A stretch of DNA of 64,000 nt from Mixta calida (GTDB lineage: Bacteria; Pseudomonadota; Gammaproteobacteria; Enterobacterales; Enterobacteriaceae): contig NZ_CP026378.1 of the NCBI RefSeq assembly GCF_002953215.1, positions 974,540-1,038,539 of the forward strand, in the 5' to 3' direction. Shown here one piece after another: positions 18,827 to 30,520 of this stretch. Every line of letters starts with the position of its first letter. The stretch's first letter is position 1. The translations under genes and the position numbers were made by a program. The notes beneath the pieces were generated by a model. That model did no database searches. It saw only the letters and a program-made list of their open reading frames with translations, and had not been told where the DNA came from.

Positions 18827-19517
18827 GCGCCAGCTGGCCCAGCAGCGTTTCCACCAGCAGGGAGGACTGTTTCGCCGCCACGCTGAGAAACTCTTCGAAG
18901 CTGAGATGCGATTCCTGATCCGCCACGTCGGAGATGGCGCGGATCACCACGAACGGCGTGGCGAATTGATGGCATACATGGCCGATAGCCGTCGCTTCCA
19001 TCTCTACTGCAATCGCCTGCGGGAAGGTCGCGCGAATGCGCGCCAGCGGCTCCGCGCCGTTGATAAAGGCGTCGCCGCTCACCACCAGGCCGCGCACCGC
19101 ATGCAGGTTCAGCTGCTGAATGCAGCTTTCCGCCGCGGCGATCAGTTTCTCGTCGGCCGGGAAGGCGGCCGGGCAGCCCGCCATTTGCCCTGGCTCATAA
19201 CCGAAAGCGGTCACGTCGGCGTCGTGATAGCGCACTTCGTCCGACACCACGATATCGCCCACCTTCAGCGAAGAGGCGAGGCCGCCCGCCGAACCGGTAT
19301 TGATCACCATGTCCGGGCGGCAGCGCTCCAGCAGCAGCGCAGTGCCCATCGCGGCGGAAACTTTACCAATACCCGATTTCAACAGCGCGACCTCCACGCC
19401 ATTCAGCGTGCCGGTGTAAATTTCGCAACCTGCGATGGAAAGCGTTTCACGGTTCTCGATTTTATCGCGCAGCAGGGTAACTTCCTGCTCCATCGCGCCA
19501 ATAATGCCTGCTTTCAT
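18819..19517 (-). CDS. mtnN: 5'-methylthioadenosine/S-adenosylhomocysteine nucleosidase
   Basis: Hydrolyses methylthioadenosine, S-adenosylhomocysteine and 5'-deoxyadenosine, clearing by-products of SAM chemistry. It is 232 residues, equal to E. coli. The start [13 protein letters not shown] carries the general-base glutamate (Glu12), and AISDVADQ carries the catalytic aspartate; NTGSAGGL and VSGDAFI line the purine site, and [11 protein letters not shown] the ribose site. First gene of mtnN-btuF, divergent from dgt with 105 bases between starts. Confidence 0.98.
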   Translation of the reverse strand: MKAGIIGAMEQEVTLLRDKIENRETLSIAGCEIYTGTLNGVEVALLKSGIGKVSAAMGTALLLERCRPDMVINTGSAGGLASSLKVGDIVVSDEVRYHDADVTAFGYEPGQMAGCPAAFPADEKLIAAAESCIQQLNLHAVRGLVVSGDAFINGAEPLARIRATFPQAIAVEMEATAIGHVCHQFATPFVVIRAISDVADQESHLSFEEFLSVAAKQSSLLVETLLGQLARG

Positions 19518-19622
19518 AGAGTTGCTCGCCTGTAATTAAAGTGGAATTCAGCGTTTGAAGTGTTGCATAGTCTACCACATGCTCGCGGAGAGATGTTTTC
19601 ATGCAGAAACAAGGTGGAATGG

Positions 19623-21113
19623 ATGGAGAAGATTAATTTCCGGCAGCGAATCAGCTTTCAGCGGCCGTGGAACAGTCGGGAAGCGCCGCAGGGGGAATAT
19701 GCCATTACCCGTCACTTTGAAAGCGATCGCGGGCGCATTATCAACTCTGCCGCTATTCGACGTCTGCAACAGAAAACGCAGGTTTTTCCGCTGGAGCGCA
19801 ATGCCGCGGTGCGCTCGCGTTTAACCCATTCGCTGGAGGTGCAGCAAACCGGACGCTATATCGCCAAAGAGATCCTCGAAACCTTGAAAAATCAGGGCGG
19901 GCTGGAAAAGTACGGCCTCCAGGAGCTGGCGGGCGCGTTTGAAAGCCTGGTCGAGATGGCCTGTCTACTGCATGACGTCGGCAATCCGCCGTTCGGCCAT
20001 TTCGGCGAGGCGGCGATCAACGACTGGTTTGACGCCAATCTGCCGGCGGAGCTGGTGGATCCGCTGATCGCCGGCGTCGAAGGGGATGAGCAGCGCGACG
20101 GCTTTAACCAGCTGAATGCGATGATCCGGCAGGATCTCTGTCACTTCGAAGGCAATGCGCAGGCGATCCGCCTGGTGCACACGCTGTTGCAGCTTAATCT
20201 GACCTACTGCCAGGTCGCCTGCATTCTGAAATATACCGCGCCCGCCTGGTGGCAGGGCGACAAGCCCGCGCAGTTCACCACCCTGATGAAAAAGCCGGGC
20301 TTTTATCTTTCCGAACGCCATTACATCGCCGAGCTGCGCGCCGCCACGCAGCTGAAAGAGCATCACCGTTTTCCTCTTACCTGGATAATGGAGGCGGCGG
20401 ACGATATTTCTTACTGCATCGCCGACCTTGACGATGCGGTGGAGAAAGCGATTTTCAATGTCGATACGCTCTACGGCTATCTGGAAAAACTCTGGGGGCC
20501 GGTGCGTCCCGGCGATGCCTTCAGCCGCACCATCGGCTACGCCTGGCGCGAGGCTAACGGCAAAAAAATACGCGGCAGAAGCGACCAGTTTTTTATGTCG
20601 CTGCGCGTCAGCGTGCAGAATGTGCTGGTCAGCCATGCGGTAAACCGTTTCGTAAATAATCTTGAGGCGATATTTAACGGCGACTTTAACCATGCGCTGT
20701 TAGAAGACGAGGGCGAAGAGGGGCGACTGCTGGCCTTATTTAAAACCGTCGCCCGCCGCCACGTATTTAATCACTCTGAAGTCGAGCAGCTGGAATTACA
20801 GGGCTATCGTGTGATAAAAGGGCTGCTGGATATTTATCAGCCGCTGCTGGCGCTTAATTACGAGGCCTTCACTACGCTGATGACGGAAGATTTCCTTGCC
20901 GGACATCCTATTGAAACCCGACTGTTTCATAAACTCTCCGGCAAGCACCGGCGCGCCTATCAGCAGCATATGCGCACGGTAAAGATTGAACACAAATATC
21001 AACGGCTGTTGTGGGAGCGTTATTACCGCGCGCGTCTGATTCAGGATTATATTAGTGGAATGACCGACCTGTACGCCTGGGATGAATACCGACGTTTAAT
21101 GGCGGTTGAATAG
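19623..21113 (+). CDS. dgt: Deoxyguanosinetriphosphate triphosphohydrolase
   Basis: HD-superfamily enzyme that splits dGTP into deoxyguanosine and tripolyphosphate. The 496-residue product (E. coli 505) shows [10 protein letters not shown], the HD pair in [17 protein letters not shown], and [20 protein letters not shown] 19623 gives [12 protein letters not shown], aligned with the E. coli start and preceded by AAGGTGGA. Upstream in-frame ATGs are not conserved. The C-terminal [20 protein letters not shown] is essentially that of E. coli. Confidence 0.96.
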   Translation: MEKINFRQRISFQRPWNSREAPQGEYAITRHFESDRGRIINSAAIRRLQQKTQVFPLERNAAVRSRLTHSLEVQQTGRYIAKEILETLKNQGGLEKYGLQELAGAFESLVEMACLLHDVGNPPFGHFGEAAINDWFDANLPAELVDPLIAGVEGDEQRDGFNQLNAMIRQDLCHFEGNAQAIRLVHTLLQLNLTYCQVACILKYTAPAWWQGDKPAQFTTLMKKPGFYLSERHYIAELRAATQLKEHHRFPLTWIMEAADDISYCIADLDDAVEKAIFNVDTLYGYLEKLWGPVRPGDAFSRTIGYAWREANGKKIRGRSDQFFMSLRVSVQNVLVSHAVNRFVNNLEAIFNGDFNHALLEDEGEEGRLLALFKTVARRHVFNHSEVEQLELQGYRVIKGLLDIYQPLLALNYEAFTTLMTEDFLAGHPIETRLFHKLSGKHRRAYQQHMRTVKIEHKYQRLLWERYYRARLIQDYISGMTDLYAWDEYRRLMAVE

Positions 21114-21181
21114 TGAAGTAATAAAAAGGAGTTTTGTAAAGATGCAGAATATTTTTTTACTTTTGCCAAAAAGTTACTGAT

Positions 21182-21208
21182 GAACTTTGCGGTAAAAAAT
21201 TAATCTCA
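21182..21208 (+). promoter_or_regulatory. Sigma-E-type promoter of degP
   Basis: GAACTT (21182-21187), a 16-base spacer and TCTCA (21204-21208), 55 bases before the degP start. E. coli degP has GAACTT, a 16-base spacer and TCTGA at a similar place, so envelope-stress control by RpoE is expected. Confidence 0.7.
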
Positions 21209-21263
21209 TCAACACTACCATTGTTATGGTTAGCTTCATTGATCCGATACGAGTAACAGACGA

Positions 21264-22699
21264 ATGAAAAAAACAGCTCTTGTATTAAGCGCGCTGGCTT
21301 TAAGCCTGGGAATGGCGATGAGCCCGGCATATGTGATGGCGGCAGAAACCGCTTCTTCTTCCACCACTTCCACTCAGCAATTACCCAGCCTGGCCCCATG
21401 CTGGAAAAAGTGATGCCTTCCGTCGTCAGCATTAACGTTGAAGGCAGCACCACCGCTCGTACGCCGCGTCTGCCGCCGCAGTTCCAACAGTTCTTCGGCG
21501 ACAACTCGCCTTTCTGTCAGGACGGCTCGCCGTTCCAGAACTCGCCGATGTGCCAGGGCGCAGCGCCGGGCGGCAACGCCGCGCCGCAGCAGAAATTCCG
21601 AGCGTTGGGCTCCGGCGTGGTGATCAACGCGGAGAAGGGCTATGTGGTGACCAACAACCACGTGGTCGACAACGCGACGAAAATTCAGGTGCAGCTCAGC
21701 GACGGACGCCGCTATGAGGCGAAAGTCATCGGCAAAGATCCGCGCTCCGATATCGCGCTGATTCAGCTACAGGACTTTAAAAACCTTACCGCGATTAAGA
21801 TCGCCGACTCAGACAGCCTGCGCGTCGGCGACTATACCGTGGCGATCGGCAACCCTTACGGCCTTGGCGAAACCGTCACTTCCGGCATCGTTTCCGCACT
21901 GGGCCGCAGCGGTCTGAACGTAGAAAACTACGAAAACTTTATTCAGACCGACGCTGCTATTAACCGCGGCAACTCCGGCGGCGCGCTGGTGAACCTGAAC
22001 GGCGAGCTGATCGGCATCAACACCGCGATCCTCGCGCCGGACGGCGGCAATATCGGCATCGGCTTCGCCATTCCGAGCAATATGGTGAGAAACCTGACCG
22101 CGCAGATGGTGGAGTTCGGCCAGGTGAAACGCGGCGAGCTGGGCATTAGGGGCACCGAGCTGAACTCCGAGCTGGCGAAAGCGATGAAGGTCGACGCGCA
22201 GCGCGGCGCCTTCGTCAGCCAGGTGATGCCGAAATCGTCCGCCGCGAAAGCAGGCATCAAAGCGGGCGACGTGGTGATCTCGCTGAACAAGAAACAGATT
22301 TCCAGCTTTGCCGCACTGCGCGCCGAAGTCGGCTCGCTGCCGGTCGGCACCAAGCTGGAGCTGGGTCTGCTGCGCGACGGCAAACCGTTGACGGTGACGG
22401 TGGAATTACAGCAAAGCTCTCAGGATAAAGTCGATTCCGCCACTATCTATACCGGTATCGAAGGCGCCGACTTGAGCAACGCGGTGGTTAACGGGCAGAA
22501 AGGGGTACGCGTGGACAGCGTTAAACCGAACAGCGCCGCCGCGCGTATCGGCCTGAAGAAAGATGACCTGATTCTGGGCGTCAACCAGCAGCCGGTCACT
22601 AACCTCGGCGAACTGCGTAAAGTGCTGGATACCAAGCCGTCTGTGCTGGCGCTGAATATCAAACGCGGCGACAGCAATATCTATCTGTTGATGCAGTAA
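21264..22699 (+). CDS. degP: Periplasmic serine protease/chaperone DegP, frameshifted in this sequence
   Basis: HtrA-family protease and chaperone that clears misfolded periplasmic and outer-membrane proteins. The signal peptide (MKKTALVLSALALS ... MAAE) is in one frame from ATG 21264 and the mature protein in the next. The junction is the CCCC at 21394-21397, where CCCCC restores SLAPMLEKVMPSVV. Restored length is 478 residues (E. coli 474). Triad His133 (NNHVVD), Asp163 (SDIALI) and Ser238 (RGNSGGAL) are intact, as are two PDZ domains. As deposited, the mature protein would lack its signal peptide, so a missed base is likely. Confidence 0.92.
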
Positions 22700-22703
22700 G
22701 ATG

Positions 22704-22726
22704 TTCGGGCGGCTGAGCCGCCCGAA
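22704..22726 (+). other. Perfect hairpin directly after degP
   Basis: A 10-bp perfect stem TTCGGGCGGC / GCCGCCCGAA with a 3-base loop, 4 bases after the degP stop. No T tract; it probably protects the mRNA end upstream of the true terminator. Confidence 0.6.
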
Positions 22727-22749
22727 CGTAAACAGGCGAAGTCCCTGCG

Positions 22750-22778
22750 GCCCGGCGGCTTGTCCGTCGGGCTTTTTT
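22750..22778 (+). terminator. degP rho-independent terminator
   Basis: Stem GCCCGGCGG / CCGTCGGGC (one G-U pair) with a 5-base loop, then six T. Confidence 0.85.
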
Positions 22779-22916
22779 ACGCCGCTACTTTTCTCTGTCG
22801 CTTTGTGATACCTACCGCAAATTTATCAATCGAAGCGGGGCTTTGTGCAAATGCACAATGCTTCACTGCAACGGCCAACGTATGCTGTTTTTCCCCTGTT
22901 ATTGCTGGAGCTAATG

Positions 22917-24074
22917 ATGGCTAACTATCACCTGGATGCTCGTCTGGCTCAGGATATCGTGGCGCGCACCATGAAGATTATCGACAGCAACGTCAACGTG
23001 ATGGACGCACGCGGCCGCATTATCGGCAGCGGCGATCGGGAACGTATCGGTGAACTACACGAAGGGGCACTGCTGGCGCTGTCGCAGGCGCGCGTAGTGG
23101 ATATCGATGAAGCCGTGGCGCGTCATCTGCATGGCGTGCGGCCAGGCATCAACCTACCGCTGCGTATCGCCGGCGAGATTGTTGGCGTCATTGGGTTGAC
23201 CGGCGATCCGGTTTCGCTGCGCCAGTATGGCGAGCTGGTCTGCATGACGGCGGAGATGATGCTGGAGCAGGGGCGGCTGCTGCATATGCTGGCGCAGGAT
23301 AGCCGCCTGCGCGAAGAGCTGGTGTTGAATCTGATCCGCAGCGAGACGCTTTCGCCAGCGCTGATGGAGTGGGCGCAGCGACTGGGGATCGATATCAATC
23401 AACCGCGCGTGGCGGCGGTGGTCGAGGTGGACAGCGGGCAGCTGGGCGTCGACAGCGCGATGGCGGAGCTACAGCAGCTGCAAACGCTGCTGACCACGCC
23501 GGAGCGCGATAACCTGATCGCCATTGTGTCGCTGACGGAGATGGTGGTGCTGAAACCGGCACTGAACGCGCATGGACGTTACGATCAGGACGATCATCGC
23601 CGCCGCGTTGAGCTGCTGCTGGGGCGTATGAAAGAGAGCGGCCATCTGCGCATCCGCATCGCGCTGGGCAACTACTTCACCGGCGCAGGCAGCATCGCCC
23701 GCTCTTACCGCACGGCGCGCACTACGATGGCGGTAGGCAAGCAGCGGATGCCCGATCAGCGCAGCTATTTTTATCAGGATCTGGTGCTGCCGGTACTGCT
23801 GGACAGCCTGCGCGGCGGCTGGCAGGCCAATGAGCTGTCGCGTCCGCTGATGAAACTCAAAGCGATGGACAACAACGGCCTGTTGCGGCGCACGCTGCTC
23901 GCCTGGTTCAGCCATAACGTACAGCCGTCGGCAACGGCGCGGGCGCTGTTTATTCATCGCAATACGCTGGAATACCGGCTGAACCGTATTTCCGAGCTGA
24001 CCGGGCTGAATCTGAACCAGTTTGACGATCGGCTGCTGCTCTACGTGGCGCTGCAGCTGGATGAACAGCCCTGA
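22917..24074 (+). CDS. cdaR: Carbohydrate diacid transcriptional regulator CdaR
   Basis: Sugar-diacid-responsive activator; in E. coli it controls glucarate, galactarate and glycerate use genes. The 385-residue product matches E. coli length: N-terminal diacid-recognition domain (ARTMKIIDSNVNVMDARGRI, INLPLRIAGEIVGVIGLTG), a GGDEF-like middle, and a C-terminal PucR-type helix-turn-helix (SATARALFIHRNTLEYRLNR). The ATG at 22917 (MANYHLDA) sits 6 bases after GGAG and matches the E. coli start; ATG 22914 is the alternative. No target operon lies in the window. Confidence 0.95.
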   Translation: MANYHLDARLAQDIVARTMKIIDSNVNVMDARGRIIGSGDRERIGELHEGALLALSQARVVDIDEAVARHLHGVRPGINLPLRIAGEIVGVIGLTGDPVSLRQYGELVCMTAEMMLEQGRLLHMLAQDSRLREELVLNLIRSETLSPALMEWAQRLGIDINQPRVAAVVEVDSGQLGVDSAMAELQQLQTLLTTPERDNLIAIVSLTEMVVLKPALNAHGRYDQDDHRRRVELLLGRMKESGHLRIRIALGNYFTGAGSIARSYRTARTTMAVGKQRMPDQRSYFYQDLVLPVLLDSLRGGWQANELSRPLMKLKAMDNNGLLRRTLLAWFSHNVQPSATARALFIHRNTLEYRLNRISELTGLNLNQFDDRLLLYVALQLDEQP

Positions 24075-24076
24075 GA

Positions 24077-24111
24077 AGGGAAACGCCGCGCGCGGCGCGG
24101 CGCGTTTTCCG
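24077..24111. terminator. Hairpin between convergent cdaR and yaeH
   Basis: A very GC-rich near-palindrome flanked by GGGAAA on the left and TTTTCC on the right. It fills the gap between the two stops and could act in both directions. The stem is imperfect. Confidence 0.45.
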
Positions 24112-24504
24112 TTAGCGGCTATTGCGGGTTAACTTATCCAGGTCGGATTCAATTTCCGCAATCTTATTGGAGACCACGCTCTCCAGATGGCGCAGATCGT
24201 CGAGGATTTTACGTTTCAGATCGATCTCAACCTGATCGCGCTGGCAAATCTGATCCAGTTCGTCGATCACGTAGCGCAGATTAGGGCTGATCTCCTGTAC
24301 TTCCTTATAGCCCTGGCCGAGGCCGTCGGCGACCACGGTCTTACGCTGGCGCGGGTATTTAAACTTCACGCTTTTGGCAAAAAATTCGCCCTTATCTTTG
24401 CGGAAGTAAATTTTCAGAATGTCGTTGTTCGCTTCCTGACGCAGACTGTAGCGATCGATATCTTCCGGATTAGAAATGCCCAGGCTTTTTAAATTGTCAT
24501 ACAT
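24112..24504 (-). CDS. yaeH: UPF0325 family protein YaeH
   Basis: Small conserved protein of unknown function, 130 residues (E. coli YaeH 128), strongly conserved throughout: [20 protein letters not shown] at the start, a basic [15 protein letters not shown] segment, and a charged, probably coiled-coil C-terminal third ([21 protein letters not shown]). No membrane segment or catalytic motif is seen. ATG 24502-24504 is the conserved start. Convergent with cdaR. Confidence 0.93.
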   Translation of the reverse strand: MYDNLKSLGISNPEDIDRYSLRQEANNDILKIYFRKDKGEFFAKSVKFKYPRQRKTVVADGLGQGYKEVQEISPNLRYVIDELDQICQRDQVEIDLKRKILDDLRHLESVVSNKIAEIESDLDKLTRNSR

Positions 24505-24886
24505 GGCAATGCTTCCTGTGAAGGTGAAATTGGGGCGTCGCAACGGTTCCGTTACACTTCATGTCGACCCCTAAAGGCCGCACCGGCTTCCTGCCTGCGC
24601 AGGAAAAAGCGCCTGTGATCACTGTAGACTTAAACGATAACTTTCGGGACATCGCGCCGCAGAAATTACCGAGCTAAATTATCGCCTGCATAAAAAATAA
24701 ACGCATCTTTAATTTATTGCGGCATGAGCGGATAAAACCAAACGCAGCGGGCAGGCAGGGAAGGGCGAATAATAGCGGATTGTCAGAAAAAACGACGACG
24801 CGATAAGGTCAGGCAGGGGCGAACTGACGCAGCGGGAAACTGCGATGAAAGCGCCCCGCCGCGATGGGCAGGGCGGAGATCAGGCG
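24505..24886. other. Gene-poor gap between yaeH and dapD
   Basis: About 380 bases with no recognised gene. E. coli has yaeI in this area; no trace of its protein is seen here. It must hold the yaeH promoter (minus strand). A 38-codon frame on the plus strand (24561-24677) has no ribosome site or known relative. A GC-rich hairpin next to dapD is listed separately. Confidence 0.6.
24853..24874 (-). terminator. Possible dapD terminator hairpin
   Basis: On the minus strand, stem GCCCTGC / GCGGGGC (one G-U pair) just past the dapD stop, followed by only a short T run (GCTTTC). Weak as an intrinsic terminator. Confidence 0.35.
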
Positions 24887-25714
24887 TTACTCGTCAATGG
24901 TGCGGAGCAGCTCATTGATGCCGACTTTGCCGCGTGTTTTCGCATCGACTTTTTTCACGATCACGGCGCAGTAAAGGCTGTAAGAGCCATCTTTTGACGG
25001 TAGGTTGCCGGAAACCACCACGGAGCCGGCTGGGACGCGGCCATAGTGGATTTCGCCGGTTTCGCGGTCGTAAATTTTGGTGCTCTGGCCGATGTAGACG
25101 CCCATTGAGATCACCGAACCTTCTTCAACGATTACGCCTTCCACGATTTCAGAGCGCGCGCCGATAAAGCAGTTGTCTTCGATAATGGTCGGATTCGCCT
25201 GCAGCGGCTCCAGCACGCCGCCAATGCCCACGCCGCCGGAAAGGTGGACGTTTTTGCCGATCTGCGCGCAGGAGCCCACGGTCGCCCAGGTATCAACCAT
25301 AGAGCCTTCATCGACAAACGCGCCGATATTGACGTAGGAAGGCATTAACACGGTGTTGCGGGCGATATAAGCACCCTGACGCACGGCGGCAGGCGGCACC
25401 ACGCGGAAGCCCTCTTTTTTAAAGCGCGCTTCGTCGTAATCGGCAAACTTCATCGGCACTTTGTCGTAGAAACGGCTTTCGGCCCCTTCAATTACCTGAT
25501 TGTCATTGATGCGGAAAGAGAGCAGCACCGCCTTTTTCAGCCACTGGTGGGTCACCCACTCGCCGTCGATCTTTTCGGCGACGCGCAGCGCGCCGCTGTC
25601 GAGCAGAGCAATGACCTGGTTAACCGCGTCGCGCGTTTCCGCGTCAACGTTGGCTGGCGTGATGTCTGCGCGTGACTCGAACGCGCGCTCAATAACACTC
25701 TGTAACTGTTGCAT
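24887..25714 (-). CDS. dapD: 2,3,4,5-tetrahydropyridine-2,6-dicarboxylate N-succinyltransferase
   Basis: Adds succinyl from succinyl-CoA to tetrahydrodipicolinate in the lysine/diaminopimelate pathway, which also feeds peptidoglycan. The 275-residue protein has an N-terminal helical domain and a left-handed beta-helix of hexapeptide repeats ([41 protein letters not shown]). The start ATG 25712-25714 gives [12 protein letters not shown] as in E. coli; in-frame ATGs two and four codons upstream are possible, and the one at 25718-25720 is better spaced from AGGA. Followed by one extra C-terminal residue compared with E. coli. Confidence 0.95.
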   Translation of the reverse strand: MQQLQSVIERAFESRADITPANVDAETRDAVNQVIALLDSGALRVAEKIDGEWVTHQWLKKAVLLSFRINDNQVIEGAESRFYDKVPMKFADYDEARFKKEGFRVVPPAAVRQGAYIARNTVLMPSYVNIGAFVDEGSMVDTWATVGSCAQIGKNVHLSGGVGIGGVLEPLQANPTIIEDNCFIGARSEIVEGVIVEEGSVISMGVYIGQSTKIYDRETGEIHYGRVPAGSVVVSGNLPSKDGSYSLYCAVIVKKVDAKTRGKVGINELLRTIDE

Positions 25715-25815
25715 TTGCATTTTCATCCTGGTTATTGCATTCACCGTTGGGCAAGGACGCAGATCCCCGCTGCTGGCCCGATAGTCTGGTGAACGACGGT
25801 GTTAAAAAATCGGGG

Positions 25816-28470
25816 TCACACTTTATCGTTTGGATTAAGGGCCGCTGTCAACCGTTGTTGCAGCTTATGACGTAAATTGGCGCTCAGCGCCTGTCGCTCA
25901 TCGTCGGCGAGGATAAACAGATCCTCCACCCGCTCGCCGATGGTGCTGATGCGCGCGCCGTGCAGCGAGATGCCTAAATCGGCAAAGACCTCTCCTACCT
26001 GCGCCAGCAGGCCGGGTCGGTCGAGCGCCACCAGCTCCAGCCAGGTGCGGCGATCGTTGAACGAGCGCAGGAAGCGCACCTCGGTATCGACGTTAAAGTG
26101 CTTCAGCTTCGCTGACTGGCGGCGGGTGCGCGGCGGCGTCCAGCTGGTCTGCGCGATCGCCTGCTCCAGCGCCTGGGTGATCATCTGGTGACGATCGGGC
26201 GCCAGCGGGCTGCCGTCCGGCTCCAGCACGATAAAAGTATCCATCGCCATGCCGTCGCGGCTGGTAAAGATTTGCGCGTCATGCACGCTGAGATTGCGAC
26301 GATCCAGCTCGCCCGCTACGGCGGCGAACAGATAAGGACGGTCGGGGCTCCAGATAAAAATTTCCGTGCCGCCGCGCGTCGCCTGCGGGCTGACCAGCAC
26401 CAGCGGCTTGCTGAGATCGTGATTCATCAGATGACGCGCGTGCCACGCCAGCTGGTTCGGCGTATGGCGCAGGAAATAGTCGGCGCGGCAGCGGCTCCAG
26501 ATTTGATGCAGCGTTTCTTCATTAATATTGTCCATGCGCAGCAGCGCCAACGCCTGCAACCGATGATGGCGCACGCGCTCGCGCAGGTCGGGCGAGTTTT
26601 CCATGCCGCGCCGCAGCTGTTTTTCAGTGGCGAAAAAGAGTTCGCGCAACAGGCTCTGCTTCCAGCTGTTCCACAGCGTTTCGTTGGTGGCGCAGATATC
26701 CGCCACGGTCAGGCAGACCAGATAGCGCAGGCGGTTTTCATTGTGCATCACCTCGGCGAACTGCTGGATCACCGCTGGGTCCTGAATATCGCGGCGCTGG
26801 GCGGTGACCGACATCAGCAGGTGATAGCGCACCAGCCAGGCGATCAGCTGCGCCTCACGCGAATTCAAACCGTGCAGCTCGGCAAACGCCAGCGCGTCCT
26901 GCGCGCCGAGAATCGAGTGGTCGCCGTTGCGACCTTTGGCGATATCGTGAAACAGCGCTGCGATAAGCAGCAGCTCCGGCTGCGGCAGGCGCGGCCAGAG
27001 TTCGACACAGAGCGGATGGCGCGAACGGGTGGTTTCGCAGGCGAAGCTTTCCAGCTTTTGCAGCACGCGCACGGTATGTTCATCCACCGTGTAGGCGTGA
27101 AACAGGTCGAACTGCATCTGCCCGACGATTTTGCTCCACTGCGGCAGATAGGCCGAAAGCACGCTGTGACGGTGCATCGGCACCAGCGCCCGGCTCACCG
27201 CGCCGGGATGGCGCAGGATAGAGAGGAAGTAGCGGCGCGCCTCCGGCAGGTAGCAGAGCGACTGACGCAGATTGCGGCGCGCATGGCGCAGCTGGCGCAG
27301 CGTGGAGGAGTAGATGCCTTTGATATTTTCATTGCGCACCATTACCCAGAACATGCGCATGATCGCTTCCGGCTGGCGGATAAACAGCGCGTCGTCGCGC
27401 AGATCGATCAGCGTGCCGCGCAGTTGGAAATCGTCATCAATCGGCACCGGTTTATCGGTCGCCTCCAGCGCCAGAATGGCGTCGTCAAACAGCTGCAACA
27501 GCATCTGGTTAAGTTCGCCGATGCGCCGCGTGACGCGAAAGAAATCTTTCATCATGCGTTCGACCGGCTCGTTGCCTTCGCCCTGGTAGTTCAGGCGCTG
27601 CGCGACGGTTAGCTGGCGATCGAACAGCAGGCGGTTATCGTAGCGGGGCAGGGTCAGGTGCAGAGAGAAGCGGATGCGCCACAGGAACGTCTGGCACTCG
27701 TTCAGCTCGTTGCGCTCCGCCTCGGTGAGAAAGCCGAAACCGACCATCTCATCCAGCGAGGTGGCGCCGAAATGGCGCCGCGCGACCCACAGCAGCGTAT
27801 GGATATCGCGCAGGCCGCCGGGACTGCTTTTAATATCCGGCTCCAGGTTGTAGCTGGTGCCGTGATAGCGTTTATGGCGCTCCTGCTGCTCGGCGATTTT
27901 CGCCGCGTAAAAGCGGTCCGAAGGCCAGAAGCCGTCGCTGAAAATATGCTTTTGCAGTTCCAGAAACAGCGCTACGTCGCCGATCAGCATGCGCGATTCG
28001 ATCAGATTGGTGGCGACGGTCAGGTCGGCGAGGCCTTCCAGCAGACACTCTTCCAGCGTGCGCACGCTGTGGCCGACCTCCAGCTTCAGGTCCCACAGCA
28101 GCGTCAGCAGCTCGCTGGTGCGCGCCGCCGTCGACTCCTCCAGCGGCGTGCGGCTCAGAATCAGCAGGTCGACGTCGGAAAGCGGATGCAGCTCGCCGCG
28201 GCCATAGCCGCCTACCGCCACCAACGCGATCTCCGCCACCTCTTCAAAGCCGTAAAAGCGCCACAGGCGGCGCAGCAGTCGATCGATAAACAGCGTGCGG
28301 GCGTCAATCAGCGTTTCCACCTCTTCGCCGGCGTCGAAGGCGGCGGCGAGATGCTGTTGAAAACGGTCAAGATGCTGTTTTAGCGTCTCGCGCGTAAGCT
28401 GGGCGTCGTCCCACTCCGACGGCGAATCCGCCAGGCCATGTTTTACTTCTTCGGTTACGCCATTGCTCAT
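25816..28470 (-). CDS. glnD: Bifunctional uridylyltransferase/uridylyl-removing enzyme GlnD
   Basis: Nitrogen sensor that uridylylates PII (GlnB/GlnK) when glutamine is low and removes UMP when it is high. The 884-residue product (E. coli 890) has a nucleotidyltransferase domain ([20 protein letters not shown], near residues 85-105), a PII-UTase linker, an HD domain ([21 protein letters not shown]) for UMP removal, and two C-terminal ACT domains that bind glutamine. ATG 28468-28470 (MSNGVTEEV) is chosen; the N-terminal 25 residues are poorly conserved in the family. Separated from map by a terminator. Confidence 0.95.
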   Translation of the reverse strand: MSNGVTEEVKHGLADSPSEWDDAQLTRETLKQHLDRFQQHLAAAFDAGEEVETLIDARTLFIDRLLRRLWRFYGFEEVAEIALVAVGGYGRGELHPLSDVDLLILSRTPLEESTAARTSELLTLLWDLKLEVGHSVRTLEECLLEGLADLTVATNLIESRMLIGDVALFLELQKHIFSDGFWPSDRFYAAKIAEQQERHKRYHGTSYNLEPDIKSSPGGLRDIHTLLWVARRHFGATSLDEMVGFGFLTEAERNELNECQTFLWRIRFSLHLTLPRYDNRLLFDRQLTVAQRLNYQGEGNEPVERMMKDFFRVTRRIGELNQMLLQLFDDAILALEATDKPVPIDDDFQLRGTLIDLRDDALFIRQPEAIMRMFWVMVRNENIKGIYSSTLRQLRHARRNLRQSLCYLPEARRYFLSILRHPGAVSRALVPMHRHSVLSAYLPQWSKIVGQMQFDLFHAYTVDEHTVRVLQKLESFACETTRSRHPLCVELWPRLPQPELLLIAALFHDIAKGRNGDHSILGAQDALAFAELHGLNSREAQLIAWLVRYHLLMSVTAQRRDIQDPAVIQQFAEVMHNENRLRYLVCLTVADICATNETLWNSWKQSLLRELFFATEKQLRRGMENSPDLRERVRHHRLQALALLRMDNINEETLHQIWSRCRADYFLRHTPNQLAWHARHLMNHDLSKPLVLVSPQATRGGTEIFIWSPDRPYLFAAVAGELDRRNLSVHDAQIFTSRDGMAMDTFIVLEPDGSPLAPDRHQMITQALEQAIAQTSWTPPRTRRQSAKLKHFNVDTEVRFLRSFNDRRTWLELVALDRPGLLAQVGEVFADLGISLHGARISTIGERVEDLFILADDERQALSANLRHKLQQRLTAALNPNDKV

Positions 28471-28495
28471 GGAAAGATTGCTCCGCTTTCGCCAT

Positions 28496-28521
28496 AAAAA
28501 AAGCCGGCGGGCAGCCGGCTT
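28496..28521 (-). terminator. map rho-independent terminator
   Basis: Minus-strand stem AAGCCGGC / GCCGGCTT with a 5-base loop, followed (minus strand) by a run of seven T made by the A run at 28496-28502. It lies between map and glnD, so glnD needs its own promoter or readthrough. Confidence 0.8.
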
Positions 28522-28555
28522 TCGCAAATCGCATTCAGGCAGGCGCGCGCTGCCC

Positions 28556-29350
28556 TCAGGCTTCGTTTACCAGCACTGCCGGAATGGTGTCGTCTTTACG
28601 CAGGGTAAGAATTTCACAGCCGTTATCTGTCACCACAATAGTGTGTTCATACTGCGCGGACAAGCTGCGATCTTTGGTTTTTACCGTCCAGCCATCTTTC
28701 ATGCTGCGGATGCGGTAATCGCCCGCGTTGACCATGGGTTCGATGGTGAAGGTCATACCCGGTTGAAGCACGACGCCGCCGTCATCCGCGTCGTAGTGCA
28801 GCACCTGCGGCTCTTCATGGAAGCCTTTGCCGATGCCGTGTCCACAATATTCACGCACTACGGAGAAATCCTGCGCCTCGACATACTTCTGAATTTCGCG
28901 GCCCAGCGTGCGCAGACGGATGCCCGGCTTCACCATGCGCAGCGCTAAATAGAGGCTCTCCTGCGTGACGCGGCAGAGACGCTCGCCCAGAATGGTCGGT
29001 TTGCCGACGATATACATTTTGGACGTGTCGCCGTGATACTCGTCTTTAATGACCGTCACGTCGATATTGACGATGTCGCCGTCTTTCAGCAGCTTATCGT
29101 CGCTCGGAATGCCATGACATACTACGTCGTTCACCGAAATGCAGACCGATTTCGGGAAGCCGTGATAGCCCAGGCTGGCAGAAATCGCCTTCTGCGTGTT
29201 GACGATATAGTCGTTGCAGATCCGATCGAGTTCGCCGGTGGAAACGCCCGGCTTCACGTGAGGCTCGATCATCTCCAGCACTTCGGCGGCAAGACGGCCC
29301 GCCACGCGCATTTTTTCGATTTCTTCTGGGGTTTTAATTGAAATTGCCAT
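28556..29350 (-). CDS. map: Methionine aminopeptidase, type I
   Basis: Removes the initiator methionine from nascent proteins. The 264-residue product carries all five metal ligands of the pita-bread fold: two Asp in [18 protein letters not shown], the His in [13 protein letters not shown], and two Glu in TIEPMVNAG and [12 protein letters not shown] 29348-29350 gives [15 protein letters not shown], the family start. It is divergent from rpsB, the E. coli arrangement. Confidence 0.98.
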   Translation of the reverse strand: MAISIKTPEEIEKMRVAGRLAAEVLEMIEPHVKPGVSTGELDRICNDYIVNTQKAISASLGYHGFPKSVCISVNDVVCHGIPSDDKLLKDGDIVNIDVTVIKDEYHGDTSKMYIVGKPTILGERLCRVTQESLYLALRMVKPGIRLRTLGREIQKYVEAQDFSVVREYCGHGIGKGFHEEPQVLHYDADDGGVVLQPGMTFTIEPMVNAGDYRIRSMKDGWTVKTKDRSLSAQYEHTIVVTDNGCEILTLRKDDTIPAVLVNEA

Positions 29351-29524
29351 TAATTTTATCCGCAGTTGTCGTCATTTTCGACAATAATAGAGCAAGTGGA
29401 GCCATGTTAGCAGGTCAGCCTGCGCGCTGCCACTGACCGTTAATCTGCCGATGACGGCGTCGCTTGCCGCCACGAAGGACGGTCAGGGCGATTGGCGCGC
29501 GCGGCCGATAAGCGCTAACAAATA

Positions 29525-29554
29525 TTGGCGTCAAATCACGCTTTATGGTATAAA
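29525..29554 (+). promoter_or_regulatory. Probable rpsB promoter
   Basis: TTGGCG (29525-29530), an 18-base spacer and TATAAA (29549-29554), followed by a GC-rich discriminator GCGCGCCGAC typical of stringently controlled promoters. It is about 160 bases before rpsB, upstream of the conserved leader. The stretch from map to here (29351-29524) shows no gene. Confidence 0.55.
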
Positions 29555-29620
29555 GCGCGCCGACGATTCCATGTAAGGCGAAAGCCCTGCGGGAAACGCA
29601 TAAATCTCCCGTGTAAATAA

Positions 29621-30439
<819 letters not shown>

Positions 30440-30486
30440 TAAGGTTTGCTCTGCTACAGAGCCCTTATCATTCAGATATGATCTGT

Positions 30487-30517
30487 AAGGGGCCGCTTAA
30501 GGCCCCTTTATTTTTTT
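30487..30517 (+). terminator. rpsB-tsf intercistronic terminator/attenuator
   Basis: Perfect stem AAGGGGCC / GGCCCCTT with a 6-base loop, then TATTTTTTT. In E. coli an attenuator in this position lowers tsf relative to rpsB; the same role is inferred. Confidence 0.8.
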
Positions 30518-30520
30518 AAC

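Noticed and set aside
21398-22699. DegP as a cytoplasmic protein starting at 21398
   Set aside because: A perfect signal peptide lies just upstream in the neighbouring frame and a one-base correction joins them.
26188-27612. 474-codon open frame antisense to glnD
   Set aside because: Composition (Arg, Gln, His, Ala) is that of a reverse shadow; glnD on the other strand has all its domains.
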